Shown here one piece after another: positions 1-7,193 of a stretch of DNA of 64,000 bases. Source of the DNA: Coprenecus sp949297365 (lineage in GTDB: Bacteria > Bacteroidota > Bacteroidia > Bacteroidales > UBA932); NCBI GenBank assembly GCA_963931055.1, contig OZ006987.1:558001-622000 (forward strand). Direction: 5' to 3'. The position numbers were made by a program, and so were the translations under genes. The notes under the pieces were generated by a model. That model had not been told where the DNA came from. It worked only from the letters and a program-made list of their open reading frames with translations, and searched no databases. The first letter of the stretch is position 1. The number at the start of each line of letters is the position of its first letter.

Positions 1-30
1 GCGGAAAGCAAATTATCAACAATCTACCAT

Positions 31-1335
31 ATGCATAAAGATATCCATTTTGTAAGTGCGGACGAGGCCGTCAAGGTCGTGAAGTCCGGTGACCATATTC
101 ATTTCAGCAGTGTGGCCGCAGCCCCCAAGGTGCTCATTGACGCTCTCTGCCGCAGAGGCGATGCAGGCGAACTCAGGGACGTGAGGATCCACCACCTCCA
201 CACCGAGGGCCCCGCTCCCTACACCGACGCCAAGTATGAGGGAATCTTCTTCCATCAGGCATTCTTCGTAGGCGGCAATGTGCGCAAGAGCGTACAGGCC
301 GGCTATGCCGACTACATCCCCATCTTCCTGAGCGAGACCCAGAGACTCTACCGCAGCGGCGTACTGCCCTGCGACGTGGCCATGATCCAGGTATCCCTCC
401 CCGACAAGCACGGTTACGTATCCATGGGTACCTCCGTGGACGCCTCCCTGGCCGCCGTCGAATGCGCAAAGCACGTCATCGCAGTGGTCAACAAGCACGT
501 ACCCCGCGCATGGGGTGACGCCATCATCCCCCTGTCGATGATTGATACCTTCGTAGAGTGCGACTCCGAGCTGGAGCCCGCCCACTTCTCCGAGCCCTCG
601 CCCATCGAGACAGCCATCGGACGCAACTGCGCCGCCCTGATCGAGGACGGAGCCACCCTGCAGATGGGTATCGGCGCCATTCCCAACGCCGTACTGGCCC
701 AGCTCGGCGACCACAAGAACCTCGGTATCCACACCGAGATGTTCGCCGACGGCGTCCTGCCCCTCGTTAGGAAAGGTGTGATCAACGGAGCCGAAAAGTG
801 CATTGACCGCGGCAAGATGGTATCCACCTTCCTCATGGGTTCGCAGGAGGTCTATGACTTCATCGACGACAACCCCATGGTGGCCATGATGGACGTAGGC
901 TACACCAACGACCCCTACGTCATCGCCAGGAACCCCAAGGTGACAGCCATCAACTCCGCCCTTCAGGTAGACCTCACCGGCCAGGTATGCGCTGACTCCC
1001 TCGGCACCAAGTTCTACTCCGGTGTCGGCGGCCAGATCGACTTCGTCTACGGAGCCTCCATGTCCAAGGGCGGCAAGGCCATCATCGCCATGCCCTCTGT
1101 GACCAACAAGGGCGTCAGCAAGATCGCTCCCGTCCTCACCTCCGGCGCCGGCGTCGTGACCACCCGCAACCACATCCACTGGTTCGTAACCGAGTACGGT
1201 GCGGTGGACCTCTACGGCAAGTCCCTCCAGGAGAGAGCCAAGGCCATCATCAGCGTCGCTCATCCAGACCATCAGGAGGAGCTCGACCGCGCCGCCTTCG
1301 AGCGCTTCGGACCACACTATCACTTCGTCGGCTAA
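31..1335 (+). CDS. Acetyl-CoA hydrolase/4-hydroxybutyrate CoA-transferase family protein
   Basis: A 434-residue cytosolic family I CoA-transferase, full length for the family. The motif GIHTEMFADG around residues 232-241 carries the Glu (about E236) that in this family forms the glutamyl-CoA thioester intermediate. The N-terminal half (to about 200) and the C-terminal half with the glycine-rich VGGQIDF segment match the two similar lobes of these enzymes. Members move CoA between acetyl-CoA and short-chain acids such as 4-hydroxybutyrate, butyrate or succinate, and the sequence does not show which. The ATG at 31 begins a clean frame; everything upstream is outside the window, so operon partners are unknown. 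A hairpin terminator follows at 1361. Confidence 0.85.
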   Translation: MHKDIHFVSADEAVKVVKSGDHIHFSSVAAAPKVLIDALCRRGDAGELRDVRIHHLHTEGPAPYTDAKYEGIFFHQAFFVGGNVRKSVQAGYADYIPIFLSETQRLYRSGVLPCDVAMIQVSLPDKHGYVSMGTSVDASLAAVECAKHVIAVVNKHVPRAWGDAIIPLSMIDTFVECDSELEPAHFSEPSPIETAIGRNCAALIEDGATLQMGIGAIPNAVLAQLGDHKNLGIHTEMFADGVLPLVRKGVINGAEKCIDRGKMVSTFLMGSQEVYDFIDDNPMVAMMDVGYTNDPYVIARNPKVTAINSALQVDLTGQVCADSLGTKFYSGVGGQIDFVYGASMSKGGKAIIAMPSVTNKGVSKIAPVLTSGAGVVTTRNHIHWFVTEYGAVDLYGKSLQERAKAIISVAHPDHQEELDRAAFERFGPHYHFVG

Positions 1336-1360
1336 GACCCATACGGCCGACAGCAGGACA

Positions 1361-1398
1361 AAGGCAGTCTCCCTCTATCTGGGACGGCTGCCTTTTTT
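1361..1398 (+). terminator. Rho-independent terminator after the CoA-transferase
   Basis: An imperfect stem joins AAGGCAG (1361-1367) to CTGCC (1388-1392) and runs into six T residues. It lies 26 bases past the CoA-transferase stop and ends that unit. Confidence 0.75.
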
Positions 1399-1414
1399 AT
1401 TCCGGATTTTTCCT

Positions 1415-1422
1415 TATTTTTG
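1415..1422 (+). promoter_or_regulatory. Bacteroidota -7 box (TATTTTTG)
   Basis: TATTTTTG matches TAnnTTTG and ends 6 bases before the ATG at 1429, so the transcript would be leaderless or nearly so. No convincing -33 box is visible, because the preceding terminator occupies that space. Confidence 0.5.
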
Positions 1423-1428
1423 CGCACC

Positions 1429-1776
1429 ATGAGGAAATTCATAAGAAGACATACCGCCGTCAAGCTGCTGCTTCCCATGCTCTTTCTCGCATACATGGGC
1501 AGCATCTCGCTGTTTCCTCATGCCCACATCATAGACGGATGCAAGATCGTACACTCCCATCCTTTCGCCGATGACGGACACAGCCACGACGGGGATTCGG
1601 CCCGCACGATACTGATCCTCTCGACATTCAGCGTTGACGGCAACATCCTGCAGGGCCATCTGCCCTCAGTCTTCCTGCCCCTGTGCGGAGACCTGTCCGT
1701 ACCCTCAGTGCAGGACGGAGCGGCCCAGTGCCATATTCAAACGGAAAACAGGAGAGGCCCTCCTGCGACAGCCTGA
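1429..1776 (+). CDS. Small exported His-rich protein upstream of a TonB receptor
   Basis: A 115-residue protein of unknown function. The N-terminus (MRKFIRRHTAVKLLLPMLF...) is a basic segment plus one hydrophobic helix, i.e. a signal peptide or anchor. The segment after it is rich in histidine (FPHAH, HSHPF, DGHSHDGD, about residues 31-58), a pattern common in metal-binding periplasmic proteins. A TTG at 1420 lies in the same frame, but the ATG at 1429 is the better start because the -7 promoter box overlaps the TTG. The next gene, a TonB-dependent receptor, starts 131 bases downstream on the same strand, so co-transcription and a metal-linked role are plausible. This is inference; I do not recognise the family with certainty. 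Confidence 0.6.
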   Translation: MRKFIRRHTAVKLLLPMLFLAYMGSISLFPHAHIIDGCKIVHSHPFADDGHSHDGDSARTILILSTFSVDGNILQGHLPSVFLPLCGDLSVPSVQDGAAQCHIQTENRRGPPATA

Positions 1777-1907
1777 CATCTGCCCGGCCATCCACCGGCT
1801 GCGGCACAGACCACGGACGCACCGCAAGGCACCGCGTTCATGGCAGCGGCATACGCATACCTGTATCCGGCCGCTGCCCGCAACACAAACGTTTGAATAA
1901 CACACAT

Positions 1908-4223
1908 ATGAACAAGCACATAACAACACTCGCATTATTTATCACCATACTTCTGACACTATTCCCCGTCAAAGCATCATGCACCGACAATGACCCTGAC
2001 CGCTCAGACGCCAATATCATAGGCCATGTCACGGATAAGAACACCGGAGAGCATCTGCCGTACATCAACGTCACGCTCAAAGGCACCATGCTGTACACTG
2101 CCACCGACGCCACCGGACACTATTTTCTCAAAGACCTCCCCGAAGGCGACTTCACAGTCGAAGTGACCTGCATGGGGTACAAGTCCCAGAGCAGGGAAGT
2201 CAGCCTCAAAAAAGGCGTGACTCTTGAGCTCAACTTCGAGATCGAGGAGGACATCTCTATGCTGGACGGAGTCGTCGTATCGGCCAACAGGAGCGTTACC
2301 ACCAGACAGATGGCCCCCACCATAGTCAACGTCATGACTCCCTTGCAGTTTGACAACCTCAACGCATCCACGGTATCTTCAGTCATAGCTTTCCAGCCGG
2401 GCGTAAGGGTCGAGAACAGCTGCCAGAACTGCGGATTCCAGCAGGTGCGCATCAACGGACTCGACGGCCCGTACACCCAGATACTCATAGACTCCAGGCC
2501 GGTATTCAGCGCACTGTCAAATGTGTACGGCATCGAGCAGCTGCCCGTAAGCATGGTGGACAGGGTGGAAGTCATGCGAGGAGGCGGCTCGGCCCTGTTC
2601 GGGTCATCGGCCATCGCCGGCACCATCAACATCATCACCAAGGAGCCACTGTACAACAGTGCCCAGCTCTCACATACCTACACCAATATCGGCGGGACCT
2701 CCGCAGGCGAGAACAACACCTCCCTCAACGCGTCCCTGGTCTCCGATGACTACAAGCTCGGTATCGCAGTATTCGGACAAAACCGCCAAAGAGACGCCTA
2801 CGATGCTGACGGTGACGGCTATACCGAGCTGCCCATGATCAACGCGCAGACCCTGGGAACCCGCTCGTATCTCAAGACCGGACTTCATTCCAGGCTCACG
2901 GCGGAATACCACCACCTGAGCGAGAAAAGGCGCGGAGGCAACAGCCTGGATCTGCCCCCGCACGAGGCCGACATCGCCGAGCAGGTACAGCACAGCATCA
3001 ACACCGGAGGACTCAAGTTCGACTATTTCTCCCCTGACGGAAGACACAAGGTAAGTGCCTTCGCCTCCGCGCAGCACATCAACAGGGAAAGTTACTACGG
3101 AGCCGGCAAGGACCCCAACGCATACGGAGAGACCACCGATCTCACATGGGTCGCCGGGACTCAGTACGACTACAGCTTCAACAAGTGCATCTTCATGCCC
3201 GCAGATCTTACCATCGGTGCAGAATTCAACCAGGACCTGCTCCACGACATGATGACAGGCTACGGCAGGGACATGCGTCAGGACACCTGGACCGCCAGCG
3301 TATTTGCACAGAATGAGTGGAAGAACGACAAATTCGGAATTCTCATCGGAGGAAGACTCGACAAGCACAACCTCATCGATGCCCCGGTGTTCAGCCCCCG
3401 CGCCACCCTGCGCTACAACCCCACCGGCAACATCAACCTCCGCGCAAGCTATTCCTCGGGATTCAGGGCTCCTCAGGCATTTGACGAGGACCTGCATATT
3501 GACAATGTGGGCGGCACCGTATCCATGATACGCCTGGCCGACGGCCTGAAAGTGGAGAAATCGCACAGCGTCAGCGTCTCGGCCGACATGTACATGCGGA
3601 AAGGCAACTGGCAGGGTAACCTGCTGGTGGAAGGATTCTTCACTTCTCTCAACAATGTATTTGCGCTCAGGGACATAGGCTTTGAGAACGGCATCCTTAT
3701 AAAGGAGAGGTACAATGAATCAGGCGCCAGGGTATACGGAGGTACCATAGAAGGCAAACTGGCATGGAAAAATATCTGGCAGATCCAGGCCGGCTTCACC
3801 CTGCAGCGGGCCGAGTACAAGGAAGCCAGGGTATGGAGTGAAGAAGGAGACATTCAGCCGGAAAAACGCATGTTCAGGACGCCTGAGGCATACGGGTACT
3901 TCACGACCTCCGTCAACCCAGTCACCGATCTGGCTCTGATCCTGAGCGGAACATACACCGGCCGTATGCTGGTGGAGCACCATCAGGGATACATCGCCGA
4001 GAACAGGACCGAGCTCACCCCCAGGTTTTTCGAGCTTAACTTCAAGGTCACATACGACTTCAGGATCTACAACTCGATAACCCTTCAGATCAATGCGGGA
4101 GTCGGCAACATCCTCAACTCCTACCAGAGAGACTTCGACCAGGGCCCCGACCGGGACTCCGGCTACATCTACGGCCCCGGTATGCCCCGCACCTACTTCG
4201 CCGGCATCAAACTCTCCTACTGA
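1908..4223 (+). CDS. TonB-dependent outer-membrane receptor (CirA/FepA-like)
   Basis: A 771-residue outer-membrane transporter. In order: signal peptide (MNKHITTLALFITILL...), a carboxypeptidase-regulatory-like beta-sandwich (about residues 34-115; IIGHVTDKNTGEHLPYINV and YKSQSREV), a plug domain (about 120-225) containing RVEVMRGGGSALFGSSAIAG, then a 22-strand type barrel ending in YFAGIKLSY. The terminal aromatic residue is typical of barrel proteins. Receptors of this shape take up siderophores, haem, cobalamin or metal chelates by energy from TonB-ExbBD. The frame is open further upstream, but the ATG at 1908 is the one followed by a signal peptide. The His-rich exported protein just upstream favours a metal-related substrate; no SusD partner is present, so a glycan role is unlikely. 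Confidence 0.88.
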   Translation: MNKHITTLALFITILLTLFPVKASCTDNDPDRSDANIIGHVTDKNTGEHLPYINVTLKGTMLYTATDATGHYFLKDLPEGDFTVEVTCMGYKSQSREVSLKKGVTLELNFEIEEDISMLDGVVVSANRSVTTRQMAPTIVNVMTPLQFDNLNASTVSSVIAFQPGVRVENSCQNCGFQQVRINGLDGPYTQILIDSRPVFSALSNVYGIEQLPVSMVDRVEVMRGGGSALFGSSAIAGTINIITKEPLYNSAQLSHTYTNIGGTSAGENNTSLNASLVSDDYKLGIAVFGQNRQRDAYDADGDGYTELPMINAQTLGTRSYLKTGLHSRLTAEYHHLSEKRRGGNSLDLPPHEADIAEQVQHSINTGGLKFDYFSPDGRHKVSAFASAQHINRESYYGAGKDPNAYGETTDLTWVAGTQYDYSFNKCIFMPADLTIGAEFNQDLLHDMMTGYGRDMRQDTWTASVFAQNEWKNDKFGILIGGRLDKHNLIDAPVFSPRATLRYNPTGNINLRASYSSGFRAPQAFDEDLHIDNVGGTVSMIRLADGLKVEKSHSVSVSADMYMRKGNWQGNLLVEGFFTSLNNVFALRDIGFENGILIKERYNESGARVYGGTIEGKLAWKNIWQIQAGFTLQRAEYKEARVWSEEGDIQPEKRMFRTPEAYGYFTTSVNPVTDLALILSGTYTGRMLVEHHQGYIAENRTELTPRFFELNFKVTYDFRIYNSITLQINAGVGNILNSYQRDFDQGPDRDSGYIYGPGMPRTYFAGIKLSY

Positions 4224-4250
4224 CAGTCCGTTATACCGACACATACGAAA

Positions 4251-4279
4251 GAAGCCGACTCCAATTCAGAGCCGGCTTC
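4251..4279. terminator. Terminator hairpin between the convergent receptor and enolase genes
   Basis: GAAGCCG (4251-4257) pairs with CGGCTTC (4273-4279); with one mismatch the stem extends to 11 pairs. It sits between two converging genes and probably serves both strands. Confidence 0.65.
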
Positions 4280-4301
4280 TATGCTTATAAACAGCACCGT
4301 A

Positions 4302-5582
4302 TTATCTGATGCGCTTGTAGCCGTAGACTGCGAGGTCACCGAGCTGTTCCTCGATGCGGAGGAGCTGGTTGTACTTGGCCATACGGTCGGAGCGGGACAG
4401 GGAGCCGGTCTTGATCTGGCCGCTGTTGGTGGCCACTGCGATGTCGGCGATGGTGGCGTCCTCGGTCTCGCCGGAGCGGTGCGAGGTAACGGTGGTGTAG
4501 CCGTGACGGTGAGCCATCTCGATTGCGTCGAGGGTCTCGCTGAGGGAACCGATCTGGTTGACCTTGATAAGGATGGAGTTGGCGCAGCCCTTCTCGATAC
4601 CCTTGGCCAGGAACTCAACGTTGGTCACGAAGAGGTCGTCACCTACCAGCTGGCAGCGGGAGCCGATACGGTCGGTCAGCTTCTTCCAGCCTTCCCAGTC
4701 GTTCTCGCTCATACCGTCCTCGATAGAGTCGATAGGGTACTTGTTGATCAGGCTCTCCAGATAGTCAACCTGCTCGTCGGAAGTTCTCTTAACGCCCTTA
4801 TCGCCCTCAAAGATGGTGTAATCGTACACACCGTCCTTGTAGAACTCGGAGGAAGCGCAGTCCATACCGATCTTAACGTCCTTGCCGGGCTCGTAGCCTG
4901 CAGCCTTGATGGCTGCGAGGATGGACTCGATAGCGTCCTCGGTACCGTTGAGTGCGGGAGCGAAACCGCCCTCGTCACCTACTGCGGTGCTCAGTCCACG
5001 GTCGTGGAGCACTTTCTTCAGAGCGTGGAAGACCTCGGCGCCCATGCGCAGACCCTCACGGAAAGAGGGAGCGCCTACAGGACGGATCATGAACTCCTGG
5101 AAAGCGATGGGAGCGTCAGAGTGAGAGCCGCCGTTGATGATATTCATCATCGGGACGGGCATGGTGTATGTGTTGGTGCCGCCGATATAGCGGTAAAGAG
5201 GCATATGCAGGTAGTTGGCAGCCGCATGAGCCACTGCGAGGGATACGCCGAGGATGGCGTTGGCGCCGAGGTTGGACTTGGTCTTGGTGCCGTCCAGAGC
5301 CAGCATCTTGTGGTCTATGGCACGCTGCTCGAGCACTGACCATCCGATGAGAGCGGGGGCGATGATATTGTTGATGTTCTCAACTGCCTTCTGAACGCCC
5401 TTGCCGCCGTAACGCTTCTTGTCACCGTCACGGAGCTCGAGAGCCTCATGCTCGCCTGTAGAGGCTCCGGAGGGGACAGACGCGCGTCCGCAGATACCGG
5501 ACTCAAGAACCACTTCTACTTCTACTGTAGGATTGCCGCGTGAATCCAGAATCTCGCGGCCGTGAATACTTTTAATCTTCAT
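4302..5582 (-). CDS. eno: Enolase
   Basis: A 426-residue enolase (2-phosphoglycerate dehydratase) of glycolysis and gluconeogenesis, normal length. The N-terminal capping domain begins MKIKSIHGREILDSRGNPTV, and the C-terminal barrel carries the signature ILIKVNQIGSLSET. Mg ligands are visible as Asp in IGMDCASSEF, Glu in SIEDGMSE and Asp in LVGDDLFVTN; the catalytic Glu pair lies near SGASTGEHEA and AVGDEGGFAP. The gene is transcribed away from rubredoxin with its own promoter at 5620-5650. One base choice is fixed by the ATG at 5582, which begins the universally conserved N-terminus. Confidence 0.98.
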   Translation of the reverse strand: MKIKSIHGREILDSRGNPTVEVEVVLESGICGRASVPSGASTGEHEALELRDGDKKRYGGKGVQKAVENINNIIAPALIGWSVLEQRAIDHKMLALDGTKTKSNLGANAILGVSLAVAHAAANYLHMPLYRYIGGTNTYTMPVPMMNIINGGSHSDAPIAFQEFMIRPVGAPSFREGLRMGAEVFHALKKVLHDRGLSTAVGDEGGFAPALNGTEDAIESILAAIKAAGYEPGKDVKIGMDCASSEFYKDGVYDYTIFEGDKGVKRTSDEQVDYLESLINKYPIDSIEDGMSENDWEGWKKLTDRIGSRCQLVGDDLFVTNVEFLAKGIEKGCANSILIKVNQIGSLSETLDAIEMAHRHGYTTVTSHRSGETEDATIADIAVATNSGQIKTGSLSRSDRMAKYNQLLRIEEQLGDLAVYGYKRIR

Positions 5583-5608
5583 AATCGCTTTATTATTAAT
5601 TCCATCAA

Positions 5609-5650
5609 AAAATCCGGCGCAAAAATACTCATTTGCCCGGATTTTCGCAA
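5609..5650 (-). promoter_or_regulatory. eno promoter embedded in a hairpin
   Basis: On the minus strand a TTG (5648-5650) is followed by 20 bases and TATTTTTG (5620-5627), a good Bacteroidota promoter. The same stretch forms an inverted repeat: AAAATCCGG (5609-5617) against CCGGATTTT (5637-5645), followed on the minus strand by a T-run. It could terminate the rubredoxin transcript and initiate eno in one element. Confidence 0.6.
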
Positions 5651-5663
5651 TTTTTCCTGAGAA

Positions 5664-5825
5664 TTAATCTACAAGCTCGAAGTCTTCCTTGCCCACTCCG
5701 CAGAGAGGACAGGTCCAGTCTGCCGGAAGGTCCTCGAAAGCCGTTCCAGGGGCTATCCCGTTATCCGGGTCTCCCGCTGCTGGATCATAGACCCATCCGC
5801 ATACCGTGCATCTGTACTTTTTCAT
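5664..5825 (-). CDS. Rubredoxin
   Basis: A 53-residue rubredoxin, typical in length. It starts MKKYRCTVCGWVYDP and carries the two knuckles CTVCG (residues 6-10) and CPLCG (39-43), whose four cysteines bind a single iron. It is a soluble one-electron carrier used with flavin and di-iron enzymes, often in oxygen and peroxide detoxification by anaerobes. It is encoded alone, divergent from the NUDIX gene and upstream of eno, with a hairpin separating it from eno. The redox partner is not encoded nearby. Confidence 0.97.
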   Translation of the reverse strand: MKKYRCTVCGWVYDPAAGDPDNGIAPGTAFEDLPADWTCPLCGVGKEDFELVD

Positions 5826-5869
5826 AACACTGATATTTATTACACGGCACTAATATAGGCATTTATTCT

Positions 5870-5877
5870 TAATTTTG
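5870..5877 (+). promoter_or_regulatory. -7 box of the NUDIX gene (TAATTTTG)
   Basis: TAATTTTG ends four bases before the ATG at 5882, which predicts a leaderless or near-leaderless mRNA. Confidence 0.6.
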
Positions 5878-5881
5878 CGGT

Positions 5882-6499
5882 ATGAAAATCATTTTCTTCA
5901 ACCAGCGCGCCCTGATTCTCTGCCGGGAAGGAGAGCGGGCGGAAAAAGACCCCGAGGCAGTCATCGTCATTGACCACGGCTGCGACACCGTCCTTGAGGA
6001 TGCGGTCAGTACCATGGACTCCAGCTCCGGAATCTCCAGACTCTATATCCTTTGCGACAACCCCGAGTCCACATACGACAGGCTCAGGAAACTCTTTACG
6101 GAAGTAGATGCGGCCGGAGGACTTGTCGGCAATGACAGAGGGCAGTATCTGCTGATATTCCGAAACGGCCTGTGGGACCTGCCCAAAGGAAAACGGGAGA
6201 AAGGCGAGAGCACAGCCGAGAATGCTGTCAGAGAGGTCATGGAGGAATGCGGAATCCCTGCCCCGGAACTTGGAGAACTGATATGCGTTACAGACCACAC
6301 ATATCACCGGGACGGACAGTTCGTACTCAAGCACACCTACTGGTACTCAATGAGCGTCAGCAGCAGTGCGCCCACCAGGCCTCAGACCGAAGAGGGTATC
6401 ACACAGACCGCATGGGTGCCGGCCGGGGAGATCAGACAATACGCCGGACAGACCTATCCGTCCATAAATGAAGTCTTTGAGAAGGCCGGGCTGCTGTAG
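5882..6499 (+). CDS. NUDIX hydrolase
   Basis: A 205-residue protein. The C-terminal half (about 75-205) is a NUDIX domain; the box GX5EX7REUXEEXGU is complete, with GKREKGE at about residues 102-108 and REVMEECGI ending it, so the Mg-binding glutamates are present. It should hydrolyse a nucleoside diphosphate linked to another group; the substrate cannot be read from the sequence. The N-terminal 70 residues form a small extra domain not recognised with certainty. It converges on the lolA-like gene, with only three bases between the two stop codons, so the 3' ends probably overlap. Confidence 0.9.
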   Translation: MKIIFFNQRALILCREGERAEKDPEAVIVIDHGCDTVLEDAVSTMDSSSGISRLYILCDNPESTYDRLRKLFTEVDAAGGLVGNDRGQYLLIFRNGLWDLPKGKREKGESTAENAVREVMEECGIPAPELGELICVTDHTYHRDGQFVLKHTYWYSMSVSSSAPTRPQTEEGITQTAWVPAGEIRQYAGQTYPSINEVFEKAGLL

Positions 6500-6502
6500 C
6501 CG

Positions 6503-7183
6503 CTAGCGCATATCGGTAATATAGATATCCGGATCGTCCATCAGCTCCTTTGACGGAACGAAGTATTCCGACGGTCTTGCCTCCACAGAGCTGACGGAGA
6601 CTATCTGAAGTTCATATCTGTCCCCTGTGCGGCTCGCATATGTTACGGCACAGGGCAGGAATGTATCTGCGGTAACTGTTATCCTAAGGGACGTGAATGA
6701 CAGTCCTTTGTCCTTCGGCACCATATTGATGACATACTGTACGGAACCGTCCCCGGCCTTGTCCGTATCAGTTCCCCCTTTGAAACTGTACATGGAAGCG
6801 TCCGCCTTGCTCAGCACCGCAAACGGATTCTCCGCCGGATCCACCGAGGCCACATCGTGCGGAAATATAGTCACTTCCTCATTCACCGTATCATAGATCC
6901 ACTTGGTCTGCCCGTCACAGAAGACCGTCATCACATCCGTGCTGAGCTTGAAAGCCTCTCCCTGAGCCACAAAATGACCGATTTCATCTCCCAGCAGGGC
7001 CCCGTCCTGGCCGAAAGCCTGAAACGAGAACGCGAAATCAGACGTTCCGAGTCCCTTCAATGCCTCCTGCATGGAGGCCAGTACTTCCTTAGGCTGAGGA
7101 GTCCTGCCCTGCGCTGTAAGGGTATAAGGCAGGGCTGACAATACTGCCAGGATGAAAAAAATATTTTTTATAAAAATTCTCAT
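6503..7183 (-). CDS. LolA-like outer-membrane lipoprotein carrier
   Basis: A 226-residue periplasmic protein. Starting at the ATG at 7183 gives a signal peptide (MRIFIKNIFFILAVLSALPYTLTAQ) ending near residue 24; the frame is open upstream, but only this start gives an export signal. The rest resembles the LolA half-barrel: a conserved FAFSFQA strand, CDGQTKWIYDTVNEEV in the middle and a C-terminal sheet. LolA proteins escort lipoproteins through the periplasm to the outer membrane. Its start lies 10 bases after the ftsK stop, which makes it the third gene of the DUF4290-ftsK-lolA operon. Confidence 0.8.
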   Translation of the reverse strand: MRIFIKNIFFILAVLSALPYTLTAQGRTPQPKEVLASMQEALKGLGTSDFAFSFQAFGQDGALLGDEIGHFVAQGEAFKLSTDVMTVFCDGQTKWIYDTVNEEVTIFPHDVASVDPAENPFAVLSKADASMYSFKGGTDTDKAGDGSVQYVINMVPKDKGLSFTSLRITVTADTFLPCAVTYASRTGDRYELQIVSVSSVEARPSEYFVPSKELMDDPDIYITDMR

Positions 7184-7193
7184 AAATTTAAAA

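Noticed and set aside
16..1323. 435-codon open frame antisense to the CoA-transferase
   Set aside because: Mirror frame of a GC-rich gene; no start signals, no family-like segments, and the plus strand is a clear enzyme. The same holds for long antisense frames over eno, ftsK, ribBA, pyrG and leuS.
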